This document shows positions 46,861 through 58,300 of a DNA stretch of 64,000 bases, one piece after another. The notes beneath the pieces are model-generated. The model made no database searches. It saw nothing but the letters and a program-made list of their open reading frames with translations, and was not told where the DNA came from. The position numbers and the translations under genes are program-made. Each line of letters begins with the position of its first letter. The stretch's first letter is position 1. Source of the DNA: Hysterangium stoloniferum (Eukaryota > Basidiomycota > Agaricomycetes > Hysterangiales > Hysterangiaceae); assembly GCA_015178975.1 (NCBI GenBank), contig WHVD01000092.1, positions 1 through 64,000 of the forward strand, in the 5' to 3' direction.

Positions 46861-48554
46861 TGTAATGTATTAGCCTTATTTTAATATTATTTTCTGGAAA
46901 AAGGAGTCCAATGCTCTATCAAAGTGTGCAAATACTCAATTCACTACAAGGTAAAATAATTTAAGTATTTGATATTAATCAGTGGCAGCCTAAATAGACT
47001 TAGAACCCCTGAAGTCAAGAGTTTACTTGAATATATGCACCCTACTTCGCAAAGAAGGTTTTGAGAGCTGCTTGTGCAAGCTTGTTCTTTTTCTGTAATA
47101 ACAACTACTAAAATAAGAATAGCAATTTACTGATTCCGAAGCTAGATTTAGCTTCAATGCTAGCTAGTTTATATATATTTTATACTATTTATCAAACAGT
47201 AAAAATATTTATAAACAGGTCAAAAGATTAGATATAGAATAAAACACTATTTGGCTAATATATGCTTTATTTACACTAACCTACAAGGTCTACTGTGATA
47301 CTAACTTATCAGGATCTTAATGTAGTCTTAATGATTCTGCAAGAATATTCTCAGTATTTAACTATAAGCCAAACCGGGAGAAATTAGAATTATATTCTAA
47401 TTTCAAATAATCAAACAAACAATTTATTTATTACTTGGTTGATAGCCAACAACTCTAACCGAGGTGGCAACGATTCCAACAACTTAAATAGAAGTTAGAA
47501 AAAGTAATAAGGCCAGCTACTCAATTAAGAGGTGGCAAGGGGGAACAAAAGTCAACAACTCAGATTGAGGTGACAGGGGGAACAAAGATCAGTCAACAAC
47601 TCAGATTGAGGTGACAAGGGATCTTATTGGGCCAACAACTCTGATAGAGGTAGCAAAGGTTTCCAACAGCTCTGATAGAGGTGGAATTAGATGTCCAACT
47701 GCCCAGATTGGGGTGGATTAGCCTGCTTGCTGCAGTGACACACAGATGTGGTGTAAATGGGTTGATAAAATTGGTTATATTTCATGGCTGGAGCAGAGCT
47801 CCTTATATACACTGAGATGTGAGACATTTAGAGACATATTGAACTTTATTTCTATCCTATTTTAGCTATTTTACTTGGAATGTTTTAGACATTTCTGCCA
47901 TTCTCTACTGTAGCATATATGATGACATAATGTATGACATAATATTCCCAGATGACATAACATATGACTTAATATTCTCAAATGACATAATGTATGACAT
48001 AATATTCCCGCGCAAGTGCGCGTGTGACACACGCGCGCTCTTGTGACTGTCGTGCGCCCTTGTGACTGTCACGCGCCCTTGTGACTGTCACGCGCCCTTG
48101 TGACTGTCACGCGCCCTTGTGACTGTCACGCGCCCTTGTGACTGTCACGCGCCCTTGTGACTGTCACGCGCCCTTGTGACTGTCACGCGCCCTTGTGACT
48201 GTCACGTGCCCTTGTGACTGTCACGCGCCCTTGTGACTGTCACGTGCCCTTGTGACTGTCACGCGCCCTTGTGACGACGGTCACTTGTTGTGATGACTAT
48301 TCCCGCGCGTTGTGTAATAAGCGCCAGGTGGCCGGTTTGAAGATATATAGTTAAAAAAGAATAAAAGTAGAAATTTCGTAGTGTACTCAGTTTTTTAGAT
48401 AAAAATACAAAATAATTTGCATAATTTCGAGATAATTCAAAGGAATACTGTACAATTTTACCATAGCGATATAAGTACATTTTTAGAGCCTTTATTAAGA
48501 ATTTGGTTTTCGGGGAAATTGCGAAAAATGAAAAAACCTTTAAAATACATGACA
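46861..48554. mobile_element. 1.7-kb solo LTR-like element with minisatellite, in gag of element 2
   Basis: Begins TGTAATGTATTAG and ends ATACATGACA, with the perfect duplication ACCAT (46,856-46,860 and 48,555-48,559). It is homologous to 6292-8386, including the degenerate AACTC..GAGGTGGC units and the minisatellite. Coding is absent. Confidence 0.85.
48039..48275 (+). repeat. 19-bp minisatellite, unit CCCTTGTGACTGTCACGCG
   Basis: About 12 units of exactly 19 bp. Compared with the array at 7591-7895 every unit has GACTGTCAC where the other has GACAGTCGC, so each array is internally uniform for its own variant. Confidence 0.9.
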
Positions 48555-49112
48555 ACCATTTCACATTGAGCGATAAAATTCTTTAACATTGAAGGTTCTT
48601 CTCCAGTAAACTCTTTGGGCTTATTCACTGTAATTTCGGGCTCCTTCGAAGACATCTGGTCTTTAATACTTTTCCGAGTCCATCTCCGAAATGTTGTAAC
48701 ATTGTTTCATCCTCAGATGTAACAGGTTCAGGAGGCGGAGACTCGGGCAAAGGCATTAAAGGATTTGGATTCTTGAATTGGCAAAACTGGCTCTTCTTGA
48801 ACTTCTTCAGGTTCTTGGATTGAAGACATTGTAGCTCTTTGAGTTTTGGTCAAAGGAGAAACTGGAATTCGCGATGGCCGAATAACTCTCGGTGATAGAA
48901 TGGGAGCCATGGATTGAAGTGCTGTAGATCTTGATGCTTTAGTAGTCTCGGATTGCATCCTGGGCTTCATAAACAGTTCATAGTTGAAATATACTGTCAC
49001 AAATCAATTATTCTTCAATAAAGTCAAATAATATTCTACTGATCAAACTCGAAAGCCTTATTCAACAAAGTATATATTCACCCTGTCGATGAAGTAAGAG
49101 GCTATTACCAGT

Positions 49113-49429
49113 TGCGAGAACTCATGGAAGTATTTGTCAAAGAAGTTATGTATGACAAGATAGATTACTCGTATCACTAATTTACAGATATTTCAACTGA
49201 CTTCCCTTGCTCCTTTCGTAGCCCTTTTATGTTTTTCTTCGTATTGTTATGACTATGTTATGAACTAATAATGAAATCATACATAACGTCGAAATGAGAC
49301 ATGTCAAAATAGATTCAATGTTGTTGAATAATGTTCAGGTTTGTTGAGTCAAATTCGATGAGTCGAAGAGTTGTTGAAAATTACCTTTGAATATTCATGA
49401 CAATATTGTGACTTGTAACAGTTGTGACA
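49113..49429 (-). repeat. candidate 5' LTR of gypsy element 2
   Basis: On the minus strand it would run TGTCACAACTG...GAGTTCTCGCA, followed two bases later by TGGTAATAGCC as a possible primer-binding site, then the gag leader. The opposite LTR is missing, so the boundaries cannot be tested against a partner or a target duplication. Confidence 0.4.
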
Positions 49430-49439
49430 TCCATGTAAA

Positions 49440-51430
49440 ATTTGTAAAATATTATTGGAAATTATTCATACCACAACTGTCTTTATTAAGTAAAACCCCC
49501 TATATATTCTGGGTATGTTGAATCAAGTAGAAATCTGTTCAGATCAACAGATCCATTCCGAAGTAATACATATGTATTTAGAGGTGCCAATGATATACAT
49601 ATGCATGGAATGGACTATCTAAAGGTATCTATTTTTAAAAGCATTAGTGTTTCAAACTACTAATTTTTTTTATTGTCTACTTGTGTCTGGAAAGATTCTT
49701 TAGTTTGTAATGTATGAGAGAGTTTAAAACTTTCAAAAAGTTTTAAAAACCAAATTATGTTTGAATCACATCCCAGATGTTTAAATGACATTTAGAGTAT
49801 ACATATTAGAATTTGGTATACTTAATAGTTTTCAGATATTCTCCTATAAACAATATAATCTTGTGATGATCTGTATCATAATCTTATTTAGTTGTGTAAA
49901 ATATATATAAACAATTGTAGTAAGATGGATTTCTATTCCTATTAGAATGATATTTCCTTCTCTTGATATATGCTTCATTAGCTTATAGAGCACTTTCTGG
50001 TGTACTCCATTACAATAATTCAGAATTCCAGCCATGATCTAGATAGTCTCTGTGGGAGTAAGATAATATATAAAAAGTGTTAGTGCAAGACAAACCCTTG
50101 TTTCTAGTGGAATAACATTTCTTCCTTTCTTGTATGACATGCTCATTTATTTAGAACTGTTTCAATGCAGATGCAAACAGCTAATAGATTGAGTACTGAG
50201 AGAGAAAAAAACCACAGCTTTTGTGCAGCCACGTGTGAACTTGTTGTGAACTGAGATTTAAAAATACCTGAGAGAGTAGTGGGGTTGGAGTGTCCCTGAG
50301 AATAATAAGAAAGCCCTTGATCATGTATCACATCATTTATCAACCTTCTTTGTTCGACTTGACATTTTACTATCAACTGTCCTTTGTTCTACAGAGGATA
50401 ACCCAAAGCTTTAAAAGTTATTTATCCATTAAAGTATATACATTTGTGTTGTTTGCTGTAGAATTAATATTTAATCAAATTCAGTTGATTAGGTATCACT
50501 TTGAAGAATGCAAAAATATTAATATTTATCCTATATTTGACAAAATTTAGTCAAACAATCATCTGTAGATTATTCTTTTGGAATAAATTGCACAATGGGG
50601 ATTGGTACCCCAGATAGTTCTGGTTAACTCTCTAAGCCAACTAAATTTAAATTATATTAAATATATTTGAAAGTTTGCTTGTATGCAAGAGAATACATCA
50701 TAACCCAAAGATTAGGTGACAACCCAGATAATCTTGTTTAATGCAAAGATTAAGTCAAGACCCAAATAATCTAGGTTAACCCAAATAATTTTGTGTAACT
50801 ATGTCATTTGTACACATTTTAAAAGGCATGCATATTTTAAAGATGAAATTTCAGGTAATTAAATATAAACTCATAGAATAAGTTGTCATGGCCAGAAGGA
50901 ATAGTCTCACTTAAAAAAATATGAGGATTATTCAGTAAAATTTTGTATATGCAATAAAGTGTGACCATCCTCCTACATCTTACCACCACTTAATCTTTAC
51001 TTCAATTGTTTTATTTTCTCCTATAATTACCCCCTTTTAATCTTTCATATGTACCCCAGTCAATTTTCCCCATCATGTTGATTAAGGTACATTATTTACA
51101 ACTTAGTCTATTTGTTACATTAGCATACTGGTTTTTAATTGGTAGTAACACTATTTGTTATAGACCCTATTTGAACTCTTTACAAATCTCAGAGAGAATA
51201 AATAGGGGCATTGGAGGGAGGTTGGGAGTATTAGGACAGACATTGGAGGTATTGGCAGGAAAATTAAGGGTATATGGAGAGGGAGATGGGAGGCATTGGA
51301 AGAGATATTGGGGGCATTTGGAGAGTGATTGAGATGGAAGTATTGGGAGAGAGATGGAGGAAAATAGATCAAGGAGTTATTAGATTTGGGATTGAGTTGA
51401 ATTATTCCCCAACTCTTTCCAATTCTCCCA
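49440..51430. other. AT-rich sequence without recognisable gene
   Basis: Only short frames. Near 50,690-50,800 there are irregular copies of AACCCA.ATAATCT. 51,200-51,430 is purine-rich (GGGAGAGAGATGG-like). No LTR or RNA gene is recognised. Confidence 0.45.
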
Positions 51431-51449
51431 ATCTCCCTGATCCCCCAAC

Positions 51450-52778
51450 TAAACCCTTGGTGAGACCCCCATACTTCGTCCATCAAATGATTCAAGCTCC
51501 TCGCCAAACTTTCCTCTTCGGACATATAGTTGTCCCTCTCAGAAAAGGCCAGGAAGCCGTGGAGAGCAGGGATTGGGTTATCCTCTCATAATGCCGTACA
51601 CGCAATTTCGGGTTCTGGATATGGTGAAATTAACGATTATGAGCCCCTTATTAACCTCCAGGCGCCGATAAACAATGAAGTTTCTGATTTCGGGTTCTGA
51701 ATTACTATTCTGATAGCGGAATAATTTTGAGACGACAAGTCCGCGATGGTGTAGCTGTGGACTCACTGCAGCATTTTAACCCGATGGAAACAATGATATT
51801 AAGTCGATCAGTGTTTTCTGCCAGCAATGTGACATCCTCAAATAATCCGTCGAGTTCATTTATAATGCGTATATAACTGATGTAGCGAAAAGAGTTGGCA
51901 CACGCAAATGAATCTATCTTGGTCTGTAAAACGTCAAGCGCGATATCCAATAGAGTTCCATAAATGCTGCGGACCCAAGTGAAACAGCAGGAGAAAATCG
52001 ATATTTGCCGAAGAATCAGTGACATGTCTCCAGGTTGGTTTCGATCGTATCTGCATATGTCTCATTTCGGCCATTCTCCAAAAACAGCAAAGGTAAAATT
52101 TGCGACCTCATCCAGCAAAGGTAAAATTTGCGACCTCATCCAGCATTTGAAATAGTCTTTAATCACATTGAGGTCCTCATGCGACGAGCACAGGAATCAT
52201 TTTAGCTGGCGAATCCTCCAAAGCCGTCATCAAATATATTACATGCGCCATCTCTACTATAACTCTACCGATATTCGCTTCTTCGTTAGTACCAGGCGAG
52301 AATCTAAGGGCGATTCGGGCCTTCATAAGAAGCCGACTCGCCCGAAATCCTATTTTATCTGGATAAGACGGTCTTCATTAAAGTGATTTCAGCATGCAAT
52401 GAATGGCATTTACCCGAAGCCGACATGCCTCGATAGATCCAGACCCTCTTGAACTATTGTGCCCAATTGCCACACAGTTAGCTATGCAGTCCTCGTCACT
52501 TCCTCCCGCGTGTGCCTGAGTGTTTTGGAAACTCTTTCCTACTCCTCCACAAGTCGGGTGTTGAAGAAGCACTTTCCAACCAAAATGGATATCTTGATGC
52601 CGTACAGTAGCTCCTCCCGATCCGCTCCATTCCCAGACCACATAGGTAACCGGGGCCGACTTCGACTTCCGTTGAATTACAAATAACGGGCACCTTCCAC
52701 GCATAAATGGCATGTCTCTCAATGTCGGAAATGCCTTTCTGAATTCTTGATGAATCCAGCAAACCTTGCGGAACGAAT
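51450..52778 (-). pseudogene. GPGY-family gene, copy G (exons 2-5)
   Basis: Minus strand: exon 2 about 52,420-52,775 (VEVGPGYLCGLGMERIG, with a frameshift and an in-frame deletion near 52,495-52,620), exon 3 about 52,150-52,385 (truncated: most of the YAVAS..HLGEY part is deleted), exon 4 about 51,777-52,045 (WVRSIYGTLLDIALDVLQTK), exon 5 to about 51,450. A perfect 28-bp duplication (AGCAAAGGTAAAATTTGCGA and following) lies at about 52,086-52,143. It meets copy H head to head. Confidence 0.7.
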
Positions 52779-53204
52779 TAAAACCATTGTTTCCATCAGG
52801 GTTAAAATGCCACAGTGAGTCCACAGTTACACCATCGTAGACCTGTCGTCTCAAAATTATTCGCCTATCAGAATACTAATTCAGCTCCCGAAATCAGACA
52901 CTTTAGTGTTTATGGCGCCTCGATGCTAATAAGGGGCCCATCTTCGTTAATTTCACAATCTCCAGAACCTGAAATTGCGTGCACGGCAGTGCAAGGGGAT
53001 CGCCCAATCTACGCCCTTCACGACTTCCTGGCGTTTTTTGAGACAGTTGTATACATCCCCGGGGAGGAGCTATTCGTGACTGGCTTGATGGACGAAGTAC
53101 AATCCTTCCTCTGTCTGCTTGCGACTCCATTTGTAGGGGTCTCACCAAGTTCGAACACAGACTACTTATCCCTCTTGGAGAGGCACGGACGGTCGTGTGA
53201 CTAG
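52779..53204 (+). pseudogene. GPGY-family gene, partial copy H (exon 4 end and exon 5)
   Basis: Plus strand: the end of exon 4 (IVSIRVKMPQ), intron 4 (GTGAGTCCACAG...TATCAG) and an open exon 5 (SPEPEIACTAVQGDRPIYAL, LLCLLATPFVGVSPSSNTD, ending GRSCD). The family downstream flank follows to about 53,460. Confidence 0.7.
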
Positions 53205-53469
53205 ACTGTTCCTTACGACTAACGTATTTACTCATTACCGAAATGATGCTAACTTAATATTCTTCGGAGGCTAACGCAAAGTATGATATCTGGAGGACGG
53301 TCTCCTCAGTCTTTAAAGGGCCCAAATGACGGTTTAAGAAAGAGATTGTTACTCCTATAACTTCAAGTTTTGCCTGCTTACACTTGATAATAATCAACCG
53401 TTGGGGCATAAATTTTTCAAATTCATAAAGTATTATATTTAACTATCACTTTATAAAATAAAGAAATAC

Positions 53470-54700
53470 CCGGGAGGTCTGCATGGAGAACCGGGCTGCT
53501 ATGGAGAAACTTGCCGGTACGGTTACACATCCTGCCTGAAGGTCACATAGCTGCCACAAGGCTCACGGAGCTGCCACAACGTCAGCCAGCCACAGCGTCA
53601 CACAGCGTCACACAGCTAGACCCAGGGCTGATGAAGACCTGCGCAGACGCTGGCAGGGACCATGGGAAAGTGCCGCGCAGGTGTCGCGACTGCCGCGAAC
53701 ACCTCAAAATGCCTTCAAAGACACATTTACCTAGCATAAAATAGACATAGTTTTGTCTATGTTCTTCATAATATATCAATCTGTTCATTGGGGCCCTGTT
53801 AATTTACTTTAAGACTGGGTTTGGATGTTTAAAATTGTAAATAGTCCTTTTTTGAAGAGCATATATCATTTAAAATGGTATTTTGAGTATTAACATTCAA
53901 AATATAGCTATGTTTTAGTTTGAAGCCAAAATGTATATTCACGGCAATTGTCCACTTTTCGCGGCACCCCTCACAGCAGTGCGCGGCACCCCCACAGTGA
54001 GATTCAATGTCAGAGTTTGAAATGTTTTCGAGCCTCGACAGTCAACCTCTCCAATTCTTGAGCCAAATCACACTATATCTTTTGGTGACACTCTGATCAG
54101 CTTCTCTATTCATCCAGTGTTATAGAGCATTGTTTCTTTCCAGTTATTCTACACTTCTGTAAGAGTTTTGGGAATCTCTTGCTTTGGAAAGATACTATCC
54201 ATTCTCTTAGATAGCCATCTCTTTTCCTTCTCTGCTGGTGGAATATCATATCAGTCAAGAAGCATCATCTGTGGACACTTTGGATCCCTGTGAATGTATA
54301 CTTTGGAAGTCTTGGCTTACTGGATCACTTACACTGCTTATTAGACTTTTTGAAATTTATTCAGCCATTCCTCTTATCTGGGAACTATCTCTCTTATTTC
54401 TCTAATGGTATATTATTATAATACCTTTTGAATTGATTCTTATATACTATTTATATAGTTTCTGTTCCATTATTTTCACAAGTTATTTGGATTTCATTCC
54501 AGGCCTGATATTGTCAATATCAAAGACTGTGAACCAACAATATCTACCCCTGGAAAAGGTATGCCAAGTTTCCTTTAATCATTTCTATGTTTTACTAAAT
54601 TATATATGTAGTTGCTGGACTATACGATCATGGACCTTATCCACCTAGGATGTTACCTGGTTATGACCTGGAAGGTACAAGTTATACTCAATTATTTAAT
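53470..54700. other. dispersed repeat, then unrecognised sequence upstream of the transposase
   Basis: 53,470-53,720 is another copy of the GC-richer CACAGC/CACGGAGCTGCC repeat (compare 9735-9860). 53,720-54,700 has no recognised gene, although GT/AG-like sites near 54,560-54,720 may belong to 5' exons of the next gene. Confidence 0.35.
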
Positions 54701-55135
54701 ACAGAATAATTAATTCATTATTGATAGGAAATCCTTTTGGTTATTTTTTAAATCCAAATCACATCACTCTATCTATATTCAATTCCCAAGCCCCACCTCA
54801 CACGATTTCTGATGATGTTACTTCCAAGCCATCAAAGCCTAGCATTACCATTGCTACTCCCTCAGTTCCTTTACCAAAATTAGAGCAATTATCACCATCT
54901 CCCAACTTCATGTCTAAAAACCATCTCAAGGCTCCACAATCATCTATCAGACCAATGGAGAATAAAAAAGTTCAAGACTGGGATGGATGGCCTGATGGTG
55001 AATGGTCACATCAGTTTACACATTCTGAATATGAAGCCCTCAACAAGTTATCTGTTCACTGGGCAACTGTAGTGCTAGGTGGGGATAAACACCATGATAT
55101 AAATTCTCCAACTTTAGATCATGGAAAGCATACAA

Positions 55136-55378
55136 AATGTAAATGTTTGGGTATCATACATTGCAAAAATCCTGACTGTGATATTATCATTCGGCCTCAG
55201 ACTAGAGATACTGGTATTCAAAAACAATTAAACTGCAGTTGTGACTGTGGATGGAATTCACAACATGTGATATGTATGCAATGTATTGTCCACAATTATT
55301 CATTATAAGAATGGGATTATGTATCACAATGGTGGGACACACCTTCACCAACGACCTACTCATAGACTGCATCTTCTT
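55136..55378 (+). other. WRKY/GCM-like zinc region of the transposase
   Basis: Cysteines in CKCLGIIHCKNPDC and CSCDCG, and the closing H-X-H-type pair in THLHQRPTH, fit a WRKY-GCM1-type zinc fold, the DNA-binding domain of many Mutator-like transposases. A one-base frame change near 55,270-55,290 separates the two halves. Confidence 0.6.
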
Positions 55379-56639
55379 GCCAATGAAAGATCTCAGCTCC
55401 ACAAAATATTTCAGCAACATCCAAAAATGGAATCACTACAATTAGCTGTTGGTATTCCTGGATTTTCTGGTCCAGGTAAATCTGTCACAGAGATATCCCC
55501 AGTTCTATTAAATGTTGATCGTGTTCGGTATGAGAAGAAAATTGTTCACAAAGGAAATAATATTATTGGAGGGACTGCAGAATCAGGATTAGAACAGCTA
55601 GCTGAGTTTGGATCTCGTCATTCTGATTTTCTATGCTATAGTGAGGTTGGACCAACTACAATCCTTGTACTTCAAACTTCTTGGATGGAGCTACAAATAA
55701 TGCTAGATGTTGTTCAGTATGATGCTGTCCATGGATTTGTCTCTGATGCTGCACATGGCTATTGGAGAATGAGTGATTGGGTGCTTATAGTATCATCTGT
55801 ATATTCTCAACATCTTTATTGTTGGGTTCCAGTTATCTTCTCAGCAGCTAATGGCACCACTTCCAATCATTATTGAATACACTTTCTAATGCTGTTTCAA
55901 AGTATTGCCCCTCAATGTCAGAAGCAGGGACACCAATTAACTGATGAAATGTTTGCATGTGTTGTTAATTTCAGTCAAGCTCAAGCAAATGGCTTTGTGG
56001 AGGCTTTTATTCAGTTTTGGTCAACTATGGAAGGCAATACATGAAATATTGAGGAATTAAATAAGGCAGGAAATTCACTTTTGAAAGGATGCTATCAGCA
56101 TTTTCGTACTGGCATCACTCGTCTCAAAAGGATTAGTGGTGTGGTACAGCCCCAGCTACAGGACACTTTTGAATCACATGCTCTAGGTTTGTTAGAGGCT
56201 ATCAATGAAGAGGCCTTTAAAGCACATGCTGAAGCACTTATACGTGACTTTCCAGGGGTTAAAAATTGGATACAATGGTGGCAGCAGGACAGAACTTCCC
56301 GAATGCTTTTAAGCCATTTCGAACCATGAAAGAAGATCTCTGAGAGCGACTACCAGATACTACAAATGCTGAAGAAGCCATGCATTTTAGACTTTACAGT
56401 GGGCTTGGTCGCAATTTAGGACTAATGGAAGGTCTAGAAGGATTATTTTCATTTGTGAATCTTTTAGAGATGCAGGGTATTGCCAAGCAATCAGGATACC
56501 AGTGGCATATGGGACTATGAAACCTTGGACTAAGAATGCTCATCAGTTAGGATAAACTAAAGTCCACCAAAATCCAATTCTAAAATATTTCAAAATGATG
56601 GTCATCCACCAGATACTGCAAAGGCACTTATCCTTGGTA

Positions 56640-57480
56640 CCAAAGGCAAGAAAAATAAATCTGTCTTTATTCCAGGATACCAATGGAAAGAAAACTCTTG
56701 TTGGTTGGATACTTCTCTTGAACTCATATACCAGGCAGTCGATCACCATTGGCAAGCATTACGTCAAGATTTTTCACAACTGGATACCCAGTTATTATTC
56801 TCATTTTTATACCATATTTTTGAAGAGTGTTTAATTACTGTTGGTGGGATATTCAATAGTCAAGAGAATATATTGATTTCTACCAAACGATGATCAATTA
56901 TCGTGAACAACTCCTTCAAAAGAGGTTTATCAAAACAATTAATGAGCCTGATGTTCTTATGGGTTGGTTTGAGAGGGCTATTGGAGAGTTTCATAGCCAT
57001 TCTTGTGATAATGCAACACTTCCATTTCTTGAAGCCCAAATAATCCTAACTCCAGCTCTTGTAAAGCCCAACAAGAGCCATTATCAACTCACCAGCCTGC
57101 CAAAGACACGAACAGTTCACTACCTTCAACTCAAACACTACCAGATGGCAAATGGCAATTTGCAATTATGGTTATACTCACAGGTTCTTCCAAGCTCAGA
57201 TCATATAGAATCTTGTTTGAAAAGGTGTACAAGTGAACAGATATGCAAGAGTACGCCCTCTATAATGGAAATCTGGATACACATTCCTACTCATGCTTAT
57301 TTTGTCCCTAGATTATGAGGGGTTGACAGAGACATGGTGTCTGCCTAAAAAGCTCAAATTATTTCAGAATTCAAGCCATCTTGAAAGTCTGCACTATAAC
57401 CTTGTAGGCAAAGCTATCTATTCACCATCTGTTCAACACTTTACATCAAGGTTCCATAATGGCAATGCTATCTATGAGCA
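56640..57480 (+). other. cysteine-peptidase-like (USP-like) module
   Basis: NSCWLDTSLELI resembles the catalytic-Cys box of papain-fold deubiquitinase-type peptidases, and HFTSRFHNGNAIYEHDG, about 740 nt later, the catalytic-His box. In between lie helical, unrecognised residues with a frame change near 57,300. I infer a peptidase; a structural check would be needed because only two boxes match. Confidence 0.45.
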
Positions 57481-58103
57481 TGATGGTTTACATCATTCAG
57501 GATCCTCAGTAAAAATACAAAAAAGTACTATATCACAATACCTTGAAGAGAAGATTCAAACAGTTTCAGGTACATCTTCATATACTAATACTGTGTATTT
57601 ATGTATTGCAAGGTGGAATTAAAGCTCAGGAAGAGTTTCAGAAAATCCAAAACAAAGTCTTGGCTAATCACCATATTCTTGTAAACTATAATTCTCGAAC
57701 AACACTCCTCAAGCCACTCTAAATCCTACTATCTTTTCTCTATTTCCATCAGAGAAACGCTTTTGGCTTACAAATCCCAGTAGACTGGATATTCAAGATT
57801 ATATTTGTATATCATCACAAGACATTCTTCATGTGCCTCCAAAGCAAATTAAAATCACCCCAAATGCACATACCACACTCAAGAGACAACACAGTAATCA
57901 ATCTCATATATCAATCCAATCTGATGAAGATGATGAGGCATCCTATCCCCAACAGAAGCATCCTCAAAGATACCTTCAAAGAGTAGAGTCTGATAGTGAA
58001 GGCCAGATAGTCATTCATAAAACAAAGCCCAAAAGACTTCCAAAACCTGTGTCTATGTCTACCTTATCTCCAATACCTGAGATTACTGGGATAAGTTCTA
58101 GTG

Positions 58104-58300
58104 CTTCAGTATGTCCAATCTCATGTTGCTGTGGACACACTAGTGATGGTAATGAGGAAGCAGCTCAGGGGTTTACAAATGACTATATTCACTGTGATGA
58201 ATGTCATAATTGGTCTCATATTGCTTGTCAACATGAAGGAAGAGCTAGTAACCTTGGAAATAAGCCATTCATTTGTGATGAATGTGATATGGTTCAGATT
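58104..58300 (+). other. PHD finger in the transposase
   Basis: The spacing CCCGH...YIHCDECHNWSHIAC...FICDEC fits the C4-H-C3 zinc pattern of PHD fingers, with the conserved Trp two residues before the His (NWSHIAC). PHD fingers read histone tails, which would suit a transposase that targets chromatin states. This frame is open from 57,833 to 58,348. Confidence 0.8.

Larger units (their letters stand above)
45790..49000 (-). pseudogene. gag of gypsy element 2 (in three pieces)
   Basis: The N-terminal part (49,000-48,560) reads from KPRMQSETTKASRS to KPKEFTGEEPSMLKNFIAQC. It resumes at 46,860-46,761 (LYFQKSAQEWWQL) after one LTR and at 46,428 after another (FLVDYLDFPNELYAQFGEID, TLRRRFYKGLPN). 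The zinc knuckle CILCGEKGHSARDC lies near 45,800-45,845. Capsid-type features are typical of Ty3 Gag. Confidence 0.8.
41310..49429 (-). mobile_element. Ty3/gypsy element 2, old and multiply interrupted
   Basis: Minus-strand order from the right: candidate 5' LTR (49,113-49,429), gag (49,000 to about 45,790, in pieces), protease, RT, RNase H, integrase (to 41,310). It has been entered by solo LTRs at 46,861-48,554, 46,429-46,760, 45,070-45,376 and 41,803-42,550, and its left end was replaced at the LINE. The 3' LTR was not found. Base composition is more AT-rich than element 1 and there are many stops. Confidence 0.85.
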
